This document shows positions 28,253-35,410 of a DNA stretch of 64,000 nt, piece after piece. The stretch spans positions 1,302,001 to 1,366,000 of the forward strand of contig NZ_CP100351.1 in assembly GCF_024204645.1 (NCBI RefSeq), given 5' to 3'. Made by a program: the position numbers and the translations under genes. The stretch is from Desulfomicrobium sp. ZS1. GTDB lineage: Bacteria > Desulfobacterota > Desulfovibrionia > Desulfovibrionales > Desulfomicrobiaceae. The notes under the pieces were generated by a model. The model worked only from the letters and a program-made list of their open reading frames with translations, was not told the origin of the DNA and did no database searches. How positions within the stretch are numbered: position 1 is the first letter of the stretch; the number at the start of each line of letters is the position of its first letter.

Positions 28253-28975
28253 CTACATGCTTTGTGGACAGAACCTATCCCATCCCATGATGCTTGCCGC
28301 ACCTGCGATGGTTGTTCCGTAAAAGATGACCGGTTTTGAATTCACGAACATGTCGATGGATCCGTTGGCCAAGGTCGTGCCCGTGACCAGCAGCAAGTCG
28401 GCCCAGCGCATCACTTCTTCGGTGGCCCATCCGCCTTCGATCAGCGCTCCGTGTTTGACTTGGCCGACGTTGTCCGGGTCCAGGTCGAGCACGCGCATTT
28501 CAAACTGATCGCTCAAAGCCTTGATCATGGCCGGCTGGTAGCCGACCATGCCGATTTTGGGCTGGCCGTGCGCGGCGTGAATGTGCTCGGCGATGCGTTT
28601 TGAACACTCGGCCGGGCCCGCGTCCTTGCAGTGGATTGTGCAGTCTGTTTGGCCCAGGCTGCGCATGACCGCGTTCAGAGTGGCAACGAAGATCGCTTGG
28701 GACATGGGCTCCGCAAGGTCGAGGAGGGCGATGTCGGCCAGACGTCCACGGTAATTGCCGTAGGTGTCGGTGAAGGCCTGGCCCTTGGCGCCGTTGAATT
28801 GGGCTTCCATGAGTTTTTCCTTGCCCTTCTGGATGGGGAAATCCTGCCCTTCGGGTTTGCCGATGGCCTGTTCCACGGTCAGCGGAGCGGCCGTGACCTC
28901 GACGCACTGCTCCATGAGTCCAGCCTCTTCCCATATTGTGATGGCCCGCGCGCGGACCTGTTCCAGGATTGTCAT
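28253..28975 (-). CDS. DUF364-family protein (putative metal-chelation Rossmann protein)
   Basis: A 240-residue protein resembling DUF364 (PF04016): an N-terminal domain with AFTDTYGNYRGRLADIALLD, and a Rossmann-like C-domain with KIGMVGYQPAMIKALS, DLDPDNVGQ, DLLLVTGTTLANGSIDMF and VIFYGTTIAGAASIMGWDRFCP. Related proteins are found with Mo/W or radical SAM genes and are suspected to chelate metal or a cofactor; no reaction is proven to my knowledge. It is the last gene of a four-gene operon with an ABC transporter (28994-31083) under a TunR-like operator. A role in Mo/W handling is inferred. Confidence 0.75.
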   Translation of the reverse strand: MTILEQVRARAITIWEEAGLMEQCVEVTAAPLTVEQAIGKPEGQDFPIQKGKEKLMEAQFNGAKGQAFTDTYGNYRGRLADIALLDLAEPMSQAIFVATLNAVMRSLGQTDCTIHCKDAGPAECSKRIAEHIHAAHGQPKIGMVGYQPAMIKALSDQFEMRVLDLDPDNVGQVKHGALIEGGWATEEVMRWADLLLVTGTTLANGSIDMFVNSKPVIFYGTTIAGAASIMGWDRFCPQSM

Positions 28976-28993
28976 TGTAGTTCTCCGAAGTGT

Positions 28994-29662
28994 TCAGATT
29001 GCGGACATGCGCTTCAGGGTGAAGAGCATGCCACAGGAAAGGGTTCCGATGATTGCGCATAACACAATGGCCCTATCGATCTCGCCAGTAAAGACACAAT
29101 TGTAGATTTCCAGCGACAAGGTGTTTGTCTTGCCGAGGATGTTGCCGCCGAGCATCAGCGTGATGCCGACCTCGCCCATGGACCGGCTCAATGCGAGCAG
29201 CCACCCGGCGAGCACGGGGCGCCGAATGGCCGGCAGAAGGACAAGCACGAAGGTTTGCCAGGGTGTCTTGCCGAGCACGGCCGCGATCTCCGAGAGCCGC
29301 GTGCCCTGGTTGCGCAGGGCCGCCTCTACGGGTTTTACCAGCAGTGGCAGGCCCGAAATGACCGAGGCCAGGACCAGGCCGGGAAAGGCGAAAACAACCT
29401 CCACCGGCAGCACGCGGCCCATGAACCCGTTGCGGCCAAAGAGCATGAGCAGGATGAAGCCCGTGGCGATGGGCGGAAAGACCAGCGGGATGGATACGAT
29501 GAAATCCACGACAACGCGCAAGGCCGAGGGTTTTCCGCTCAAGAAATAGGCGAGCAGCACACCGCCCGGAAGCAGGATGCAGCCCGCCAGAGCCAGGACG
29601 CGCAGCGTCAGCAGGAGCGGGCCGAGGGTTCGAGGGTCCATCAGCACATCCATCAAAATCAT
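28994..29662 (-). CDS. Molybdate/tungstate-type ABC transporter permease (second system)
   Basis: A 222-residue permease with about five transmembrane helices and the coupling 'EAA' loop AGWLLALSRSMGEVGITLMLGG. VFPPIATGFILLMLFGRNGF resembles ModB and is also present in the ModB at 32037-32708. It overlaps or abuts the binding-protein gene (3-base gap) and belongs to the operon 31083 to 28253. Whether it carries molybdate or tungstate cannot be read from sequence. Confidence 0.86.
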   Translation of the reverse strand: MILMDVLMDPRTLGPLLLTLRVLALAGCILLPGGVLLAYFLSGKPSALRVVVDFIVSIPLVFPPIATGFILLMLFGRNGFMGRVLPVEVVFAFPGLVLASVISGLPLLVKPVEAALRNQGTRLSEIAAVLGKTPWQTFVLVLLPAIRRPVLAGWLLALSRSMGEVGITLMLGGNILGKTNTLSLEIYNCVFTGEIDRAIVLCAIIGTLSCGMLFTLKRMSAI

Positions 29663-29664
29663 GC

Positions 29665-30378
29665 CTACAGGCCGTGAGCTGTAAGGATGGTACGGGCTTC
29701 TTCAGTCTGCAGAAAGCGGGCGAAATCCTCGGCTGCGGCGGCGTTGGGGGACGTTTGCAGCCGTATGCAGGCGATGGCGATGGGTTTGTAGAGCTTTTCA
29801 TCCATTTCGATAAAGCCGCCGAGCTGCTTCGTGACCGCCATGGCCTGGGTCAGGTTCAGGAAACCTGCGTCCACCTCTCCCGTGGAGAGATAGGCGAAGA
29901 CCTGCGGCACGGTGCCCACGACGACAAGTTTGTCCTTCAACGCTTCATGCAGTCCGCTGTTGTTCAGATACTCCATGGTGGCCTTGCCGTAGATGGCGCG
30001 CGTGGCGTCCGGAATGGCGATGCGGGTGATGTTGCTGTCCGTCAGGTCGGCGGGTTCGGATTTCCCTTTGGGCCAGGCCAGGACCAGACGTCCCTTTCCC
30101 AGCGGGGCGGCGTCGGCCAAGGGCAGCGCGGAGGCGCGCAAGAAGCTCTCTTCGCCGATCATCAGATCGACCTTGCCGCTGCTCTGGGCCTGCCCGACGA
30201 TCTGGCCCATGTTGCCGTAGATGCGCTCCACGGTTGCTCCAGTCTGCTGCGAATAGCTTTTTGCCAGGGTCTCGATGACGGTTTTATATCCGGCAACGGA
30301 CGCGATGAGCAGCGTTTCGCTGGCCAGGGCGGGCATGGACGTGATGAGAAGAAGAAGCGTGAGAAGAATTTTTTTCAT
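29665..30378 (-). CDS. ModA-like oxyanion-binding protein (second system)
   Basis: A 237-residue periplasmic binding protein: signal peptide MKKILLTLLLLITSMPALA, then SETLLIASVAGYKTVIETLA. It has the ModA-type order with GKVDLMIGEESFLRAS and a late VPQVFAYLSTGEVDAGFLNL pocket region. It differs from the ModA at 25062-25808 at the oxyanion loop (SVAGYKT in place of AAASLT). A different anion preference, for example tungstate, is possible. It forms one operon with its permease, ATPase and a DUF364 gene. Confidence 0.84.
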   Translation of the reverse strand: MKKILLTLLLLITSMPALASETLLIASVAGYKTVIETLAKSYSQQTGATVERIYGNMGQIVGQAQSSGKVDLMIGEESFLRASALPLADAAPLGKGRLVLAWPKGKSEPADLTDSNITRIAIPDATRAIYGKATMEYLNNSGLHEALKDKLVVVGTVPQVFAYLSTGEVDAGFLNLTQAMAVTKQLGGFIEMDEKLYKPIAIACIRLQTSPNAAAAEDFARFLQTEEARTILTAHGL

Positions 30379-30387
30379 GTAGAATCC

Positions 30388-31083
30388 TTAGGCACAGATG
30401 CGGGGTGAAAGGTTCATGGTGGTGAGTCTGAGTCCGGCAACGGCCTCATCCAGCCACTGGGGCGCGTACCGGCCGTCGGTCATGGGGAAGATGGCATCCC
30501 CGAGCTCGGCGGCTTCATGCAGGTCATGGGTTACAAGTAATACCGGGATGTTCAGGCTCTGGGCCTGATGCCGCAGTTCGCGGCGAAGGTCGGCGCGGGT
30601 GGGCGCGTCCAGAGCCGAGAAAGGCTCGTCAAGGAGCAGGATGTCGGGGTCGCGGGCCAGGGCCTGACACATGGCCGCGCGCTGGCGCTCGCCGCCGGAG
30701 ATGTCCTCCGGTTTGCGTTGCGCCAGGTGCGGGATGCCGAAACGATGCAGCAAGGCGTCCACCTTTGTTCGGTCCGGACAGGAGAAGGCCACGTTTCCAG
30801 CCACGCTGAGGTGTGAAAAGAGCGGATAGTCCTGGAAGACCATGCCGACGACTCGTTTGCGGGTGGGCATGTTGATGCCGGCCGCCTTGTCGAAGAAGGT
30901 CTGTCCGCCAAGATGAATGTGGCCCCAGTCCGGTGTCTCCAGTCCTGCAACGAGACGGATGAGCGTGCTTTTGCCCGCTCCGGACGGGCCGACAATGGCC
31001 GTCAACTGTCCCCGGGCGCAGGCCAGGTCGAGGCGCAGGTCGAAATGGGGCAGGCGTTTGCGAAGATTGATGCGAAGTCCCAT
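30388..31083 (-). CDS. ABC transporter ATP-binding protein (second Mo/W-type system)
   Basis: A 231-residue ATPase: Walker A GPSGAGKST at about residue 33, Q-loop VFQDYPLF, signature ISGGERQRAAM, Walker B ILLLDEPFSALD, and H-loop LLVTHDLHE. It lacks the C-terminal TOBE domain of classical ModC, as does the ModC at 31207-31989, leaving metal sensing to TunR. It is the first gene of the operon, and a perfect-arm TunR operator lies 95 bases upstream. Confidence 0.9.
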   Translation of the reverse strand: MGLRINLRKRLPHFDLRLDLACARGQLTAIVGPSGAGKSTLIRLVAGLETPDWGHIHLGGQTFFDKAAGINMPTRKRVVGMVFQDYPLFSHLSVAGNVAFSCPDRTKVDALLHRFGIPHLAQRKPEDISGGERQRAAMCQALARDPDILLLDEPFSALDAPTRADLRRELRHQAQSLNIPVLLVTHDLHEAAELGDAIFPMTDGRYAPQWLDEAVAGLRLTTMNLSPRICA

Positions 31084-31177
31084 GCGCAGCTCCAGCGCTT
31101 GTGGTCCAAAGGATGGGAGAGGGACGCGGACCGTGTTGACTGTTGTTTAGGGGAGAAAGGGATTGCGCGGCAACGAG

Positions 31178-31203
31178 GTCACGCAAGGGAAGGGAAACGT
31201 GAC
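31178..31203. promoter_or_regulatory. TunR-type operator (second ABC operon)
   Basis: GTCACGC and ACGTGAC arms in a 26-base palindrome, between modC and the 30388-31083 operon. Confidence 0.8.
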
Positions 31204-31206
31204 TGT

Positions 31207-31989
31207 TCAGTCGTTCAGCTTTTGCGCGGCCAGGAAGAGGGGATCGAGAATCTGGCGAGGATATTCATTCTTGCGGCGAGCTTCGTAGTCAACGACGTCC
31301 AGCACGCGGCCATGCCCGAAGGCGACCAGGGTCTGGGCGAAATGGTCCACGTCGTCGAGGTCGTGGCTGACCATGACCATGGGTATGTCGAAGCGCTCCA
31401 GGATGTCGAAAAGTTCCGCGCGCATGCGCTCCCGCAGGGGCTGGTCCAGCGCGGTGAAGGGTTCGTCCAGGAGGAGCAGGTCCGGGTTTGGTGCCAGGGC
31501 GCGTGCCAGGGCCGTGCGCTGGCGCTGGCCGCCGGAGATCTGGCCGGGACGCTGGCCGGCGAAGCCGGTCAGACCGCACAGTTCCAGCAGTTCCTCGACG
31601 CGCTCGCGGTGTGCCGCTTTGAGTGGGCCGAAGACGGGTTTGAGGCCAAAAGACACGTTGTCGCGCACGGTCAGGTGCGGAAAGAGGGCGTAGTCCTGGA
31701 AGAGCATGCCGATGTTGCGCTTGCGGGCCGGGACGTTCACGCCGGAGACGGCGTCGAAGAAGGTGCGGCCGCAGACCTTTATGCGGCCGCTGTGGGGCCT
31801 CAGCAGTCCGGCCAGGGCCATGAGGGTCAGGCTCTTGCCCGAACCCGAGGGGCCGAAGAGGGCGATGCGCCGTCCGGGCGCCTCGAAACGGGCCCGCAGG
31901 CGAAACTCCGCGCCGGGCGCGGATACATGGGTGTCGATGTCGCATGAGATGGTCCGGGCCGGTGCCTTCGGGTCGATCTTTAGGCGCAT
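31207..31989 (-). CDS. modC: Molybdate ABC transporter ATP-binding protein
   Basis: About 260 residues: Walker A GPSGSGKS near residue 44, Q-loop LFQDYALFPHL, signature ISGGQRQRTALARAL, Walker B LLLLDEPFTALD, and H-loop VMVSHDLDD. The C-terminal TOBE (Mop) domain of E. coli ModC is missing. The start is uncertain: ATG 31989 (MRLKIDPK) fits the domain and has a CGAGG upstream, while ATG 32034 would add 15 residues and lie directly after the modB stop. It follows modB in the same transcription unit. Confidence 0.88.
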   Translation of the reverse strand: MRLKIDPKAPARTISCDIDTHVSAPGAEFRLRARFEAPGRRIALFGPSGSGKSLTLMALAGLLRPHSGRIKVCGRTFFDAVSGVNVPARKRNIGMLFQDYALFPHLTVRDNVSFGLKPVFGPLKAAHRERVEELLELCGLTGFAGQRPGQISGGQRQRTALARALAPNPDLLLLDEPFTALDQPLRERMRAELFDILERFDIPMVMVSHDLDDVDHFAQTLVAFGHGRVLDVVDYEARRKNEYPRQILDPLFLAAQKLND

Positions 31990-32036
31990 GGATGCCTCGG
32001 AACGGGAGCTGGATGTGCGGCCGATCATGAACATGG

Positions 32037-32708
32037 TCAGGCCTGCCATCTGGGGGTCAAAAGTCGTCCTGAAACCCAGAGAATGAGCGTGCACAGGACA
32101 GAGATGACCAGCACCAGCTGCGCGGCCAGGCTGTCTTGTCCGGCCTGGGTGGCGCTGTACACGGCCAGGGACAGGGTCTGGGTGCGGCCCGGCAGGTTGC
32201 CCGCGATCATGAGCGTGGCCCCGAACTCGCCCATGGCGCGGGCGAAGGCGAGCATGGTCCCGGCCAGTATGCCGCGTCCGGCCAGGGGCAGACAGACGCG
32301 CAGGAATACCCGCCATTCCGGATGGCCCATGGTCCGGGCTGCGTCCTCGTATTTGCCTTCCACCGCGTCCAGGGCGGCGCGGGCGGATTTGAAGATGAGC
32401 GGAAAGGAGACCACGGCGGCGGCGATGACCGCTCCCTGCCAGGTGAAGATCAGCGTTACGCCGAAAGTCGATTCCAGCCAGCGCCCTACGAAACCGTTCC
32501 GACCGAGCAGCACGATGAGATAGTAGCCGAGCACCGTGGGCGGCAGCACCATGGGCAGGCTCAGGATGGAATCGAGCAGTTCCTTTCCCGGGAAGCGGTA
32601 GCGGTGGAAAACCCAGCCCAAAACCACCCCGAAGACCAGGGAGGTCAGGGTGGCCAGGGTAGCCACGCGCAGGCTGAGCTGCACCGGGAAGAGAAAGGTC
32701 ATGTCCAT
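32037..32708 (-). CDS. modB: Molybdate ABC transporter permease
   Basis: About 223 residues, five predicted helices, with VLPPTVLGYYLIVLLGRNGF and the coupling loop ARAMGEFGATLMIAGNLPGR, both typical of ModB. The start could be ATG 32714, 32708 or 32702; none has a strong Shine-Dalgarno sequence, and the longer open frame upstream runs into the repeated leader element. The gene begins inside that element (32701 onwards). Expression is presumably set by the TunR-like operator 150 bases upstream. Confidence 0.88.
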   Translation of the reverse strand: MDMTFLFPVQLSLRVATLATLTSLVFGVVLGWVFHRYRFPGKELLDSILSLPMVLPPTVLGYYLIVLLGRNGFVGRWLESTFGVTLIFTWQGAVIAAAVVSFPLIFKSARAALDAVEGKYEDAARTMGHPEWRVFLRVCLPLAGRGILAGTMLAFARAMGEFGATLMIAGNLPGRTQTLSLAVYSATQAGQDSLAAQLVLVISVLCTLILWVSGRLLTPRWQA

Positions 32709-32995
32709 CCGCATTTTCCGTGGCGAGGGTTGGGCGGTGTTCCGCCGTGGGTGGTTACAGGCTCTCAAGCAACAACCGGGCCGCAGGAAGGTGTTCCGGG
32801 CGTCGCTCATCGTGACTTTCAAGATCTCTTAGCTTTCCGGTCCTTTGGCCTCAAGCCGGTCACGGAAGCGCGGAAAAGCGTGACCGGGAGCTGTGATGAT
32901 ATCCGCTCCTTCGCGGACGGGCTACGATGTGGATTGCTACATATTTGCAGCAGGGTACATAAACGTAGTCATTATGCGTGCAGATATCGAGCACT
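32695..32995. repeat. Imperfect ~290-bp repeat, copy A (modB leader)
   Basis: This segment matches 34462-34760 at roughly 80 percent of positions by eye, including the blocks CATTTTCCG, GCAACAACCGGGCCGCA, GACTTTCAAGATC, TTGGCCTCAAGCCGGTCACGG and GATGATATCCGCTCCTTCGC. It spans the modB start, the leader and the TunR operator. On the plus strand it also holds a short frame (32701-32832, ending in TFKIS) that aligns with the 50-residue frame of copy B. Confidence 0.8.
32859..32884. promoter_or_regulatory. TunR-type operator (modBC)
   Basis: The core arms are GTCACG and CGTGAC, and the palindrome extends outward to CCGGTCACG and CGTGACCGG. It lies 150 bases upstream of modB. Confidence 0.8.
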
Positions 32996-33362
32996 TTCGA
33001 ATATTTTTGCGATGCCGCGTTATTCTCTTCCAAAGTATCCCACACTTCAGTCCCTGAGCATACCGCAAACTGCGTAGCTTCAGTTTCGCAGCGGTACACG
33101 ATGCGCCGAATGTCCATGTCTTCGCTTCTTCATTAAATCCAGGGCTCCATTCCGGCTCACCGGAGCGTGCCGGATAATTTGGCCAGAGGTGGTGGAAAAT
33201 GAATAACGCGGTCGCCAGTCGCTCCATGCACCGGAATGTCACGGATGCCGTGCCTGTGGGAATCCGTGGATAAAGGGTGCGCGTTTTGACTCGTGAGGGA
33301 ACCCTTTTGCCACGAAATCAGCGGGCCAGGGAATACAGGGCCGACTATGAACGGAGGAAGAA
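32996..33362. other. Intergenic region without a recognised gene
   Basis: About 370 bases between copy A of the repeat and the small antitoxin-like gene. Short open frames here look random. GGAGG at its right end is the ribosome-binding site of the next gene. Confidence 0.5.
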
Positions 33363-33578
33363 ATGAGTGCTACAAAGCCCTTTGATGAAGTGGCCATAAG
33401 GATGTACCGGGAAGATCCCGCTTTGGCGGCGGACATGCTCAATGCATGCCTGGAAGACGGGGATACGGAAGGATTCTTGCTGGCGCTGCGCCATGTTTCG
33501 AACGCCGTTGAACTGGAGGCCAGGCATACTGACAAGGCCCTGAGGGGTGTTCTCGGACACGTGGGATCCAAGGAATGA
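33363..33578 (+). CDS. HI1420/HigA-like antitoxin-family protein, lacking its HTH half
   Basis: A 71-residue protein. The first half (TKPFDEVAIRMYREDPALAA, DMLNACLEDGDTEGFLLALR) resembles the N-terminus of the HI1420-type addiction-module antidotes. The second half (AVELEARHTDKALRG onward) is not the usual 'GxxxLAxxxGLxRExLYxALS' helix-turn-helix. The gene either is a diverged short form or has lost its DNA-binding part. It has a good GGAGG and overlaps the KilA-N gene by ATGA, the spacing typical of two-gene toxin-antitoxin units. Confidence 0.65.
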   Translation: MSATKPFDEVAIRMYREDPALAADMLNACLEDGDTEGFLLALRHVSNAVELEARHTDKALRGVLGHVGSKE

Positions 33579-34414
33579 AGAAGAACTCCGACACCACAAT
33601 CAACGTCCGCGGCACCAGGATCACCGTGATTCGTCGACAGGACGAGGACTTCATTTCACTCACCGACATCGCAAAGTCGAGGAATCCGGAGCACACCGAC
33701 GACCTCATTCGCAATTGGCTACGTAATCGTAATACGTTGGAGTTTCTCGGCATATGGGAGCAACTTCACAACCCCGGTTTTAATCCCGTCGAATTCGACG
33801 GGATTAAAAAACAGGCCGGACTGAACAGCTTCACGCTCACTCCGAAACAGTGGATTGATCAAGCCGGCGCGATCGGGATTGTTTCCAAAGCCGGACGCTA
33901 CGGCGGAACTTATGCCCATACCGATGTGGCTTTCGAATTTGCGTCCTGGATCTCAGTGGAATTCAAGCTTTACCTCATCAAGGAATTCCAGCGTCTCAAA
34001 GAGGACGAAAATCGCCGCCTTTCCCTTGCCTGGAACCTCAACCGCATGTTGGCCAAGATCAACTACCGCATCCACACCGACGCGATCCAAACGCATCTCA
34101 TCCCGAAGGAAGTTACCGCAAAACAGGCCGCTTTCGCATACGCCGAAGAGGCCGACCTCCTCAATGTCTCCCTCTTCGGCCAGACCGCCCGCGAATGGCG
34201 GGACGCCAATCTCGGCAAGGACGGCAATATGCGCGACCACGCCAGCCTCGAACAGCTTCTTGTTCTCGCCAACCTCGAAAACATGAACGCCGAGTTTATC
34301 CATATGGGACTCCCTCAGGGCGACCGTTTGAAACGGCTTAATCAAATTGCCATCCGCCAGATGCAAACGCTCACCGCACGAATCGCAAAGCAGTTGGGAA
34401 GAGGGCAAAAGTGA
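33575..34414 (+). CDS. KilA-N domain protein
   Basis: A 279-residue protein with the KilA-N/APSES-like DNA-binding fold at about residues 1-130: NVRGTRITVIRRQDEDFISLTD, LIRNWLRNRNTLEFLG, and the core AGRYGGTYAHTDVAFEFASWIS followed by VEFKLYLIKEFQRLK. The C-terminal ~140 residues are mostly helical and unassigned. KilA-N proteins occur in phages, plasmids and many bacterial accessory regions. Translational coupling to the antitoxin-like gene suggests a paired function, possibly autoregulation or growth control; this is inference. Confidence 0.82.
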   Translation: MKKNSDTTINVRGTRITVIRRQDEDFISLTDIAKSRNPEHTDDLIRNWLRNRNTLEFLGIWEQLHNPGFNPVEFDGIKKQAGLNSFTLTPKQWIDQAGAIGIVSKAGRYGGTYAHTDVAFEFASWISVEFKLYLIKEFQRLKEDENRRLSLAWNLNRMLAKINYRIHTDAIQTHLIPKEVTAKQAAFAYAEEADLLNVSLFGQTAREWRDANLGKDGNMRDHASLEQLLVLANLENMNAEFIHMGLPQGDRLKRLNQIAIRQMQTLTARIAKQLGRGQK

Positions 34415-34442
34415 CAGCTGGGGCTACGGAAAGTTGTAAAAT

Positions 34443-34595
34443 ATGAAACTTACTGAAGAGTCCGGTCACATTCGCATTTTCCGTTGGCGAGGGTTGGGCG
34501 TGTTCTGCCGTAAATGGTTCCAGGCTCTTGAGCAACAACCGGGCCGCAAGAAGGCGTTCCCGACGTCGCGTATCGAGACTTTCAAGATCCCTTAG
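34443..34595 (+). CDS. Hypothetical 50-residue basic small protein (repeat-borne)
   Basis: ATG to TAG encodes a 50-residue, arginine/lysine- and aromatic-rich peptide (MKLTEESGHIRIFRWRGLG..., ending IETFKIP). In copy A the matching frame has one base lost and one gained 15 bases later, so the frame is restored and the tail (QALKQQPGRRKVF, TFKIS) is kept; that hints at coding selection. No clear Shine-Dalgarno sequence is seen, and the reverse strand is also open, so this is a weak call. Confidence 0.3.
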   Translation: MKLTEESGHIRIFRWRGLGVFCRKWFQALEQQPGRKKAFPTSRIETFKIP

Positions 34596-34621
34596 CTTTC
34601 CGGTTCGTTGGCCTCAAGCCG

Positions 34622-34646
34622 GTCACGGTAGCGCGGAAAACATGAC
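34622..34646. promoter_or_regulatory. Degenerate TunR-type operator in repeat copy B
   Basis: Arms GTCACG and CATGAC, one base shorter (25) than the others, with the outer CCGG extensions kept. It precedes the monooxygenase-like gene by about 230 bases and may be non-functional. Confidence 0.5.
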
Positions 34647-34874
34647 CGGGAGCTGCGATGATATCCGCTCCTTCGCGAACGGCTTACGCCTGTGGATTTC
34701 TACACATCTACAGTAAACGACATAAGCGTAGCGTTTGTCCGAGCGTAGATTTCGAGCCCGATGGCTGATTCCCATCCTTGCTTGCGCTCTCCACCTCTTT
34801 TCCTGTAGCTCAATGCATTCGGTCCCGAGTCGTGCACTGCGCGCAAGGCAACTCAACAACATCAGGAGAATGAC

Positions 34875-35195
34875 ATGTTCGCTGTAATGGTCAATGTTCA
34901 CATCAAGCCGGAATACAGGAAAGAATTCGTGGAGGCCATGCTCGACGACGCACGTGGGTCAGTGCAAAACGAGAGCGCGTGTCTGTTGTTCAACGTGGTT
35001 CAGGACAGCGAGGACGAGAACTGCCTGCATCTTTACGAAGTCTATGCCAGCGCCGAGGCCTTCGAAGAACACAAGAAGACCCCGCATTTCGTTCGCTGGG
35101 TGGAGACCACCAAAAACTGGCTCGCCAGCCCCCTGGAGATTGCAACGGGTGTTCATCTGTTTCCCGCTGACGGCGTCTGGAAAAAGCAGGCCTGA
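34875..35195 (+). CDS. Antibiotic-biosynthesis-monooxygenase-type protein (YgiN/LsrG-like)
   Basis: A 106-residue single-domain ferredoxin-like fold protein: MFAVMVNVHIKPEYRKEFVE, EDENCLHLYEVYASAEAFEEHKKTPHF and a final beta hairpin. Such ABM-domain proteins act as dimers and include quinol monooxygenase YgiN, LsrG isomerase and heme-related enzymes. AGGAG lies 8 bases upstream of the ATG. Substrate cannot be deduced, and no obvious partner is adjacent. Confidence 0.82.
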   Translation: MFAVMVNVHIKPEYRKEFVEAMLDDARGSVQNESACLLFNVVQDSEDENCLHLYEVYASAEAFEEHKKTPHFVRWVETTKNWLASPLEIATGVHLFPADGVWKKQA

Positions 35196-35371
35196 GGGCC
35201 TGTTTCGAGATCGGATAACGGAGAGTGAGGCTCTGCGCCATGTCCGAAAACATGAGGAGTCGCGGCCAAGCAGGCATGGTCAGTGGAGCAGTGGGGCGAG
35301 GCGGGTGGCTCTTTAAGAAGCGAGTGAGTCGTGTTTGGCTGCTCAGGGGAGTAGAAAAGCCGAAGGCAGGC

Positions 35372-35410
35372 CTTCCAGCATGCCCTGGTTAAGCCTGGTC
35401 ATGCTGGAAG
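35372..35410. terminator. Hairpin between convergent genes
   Basis: CTTCCAGCATG and CATGCTGGAAG form an 11-bp stem that overlaps the last codons of the minus-strand gene. A TTTT stretch follows about 10 bases later on the minus strand. Confidence 0.6.

Larger units (their letters stand above)
34427..34763. repeat. Imperfect repeat, copy B
   Basis: This is the longer copy of the repeat. Its right ~290 bases match copy A (32695-32995). Its first 42 bases (34427-34468) match copy C at 36680-36721 with two differences. It holds the small frame 34443-34595 and a degenerate TunR operator, but no modB follows it. Confidence 0.8.

Noticed and set aside
32709-32858. Molybdenum-cofactor (Moco) riboswitch in the modB leader
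   Set aside because: The conserved leader is explained by the duplicated element and operator; I could not align the known Moco motif to it.
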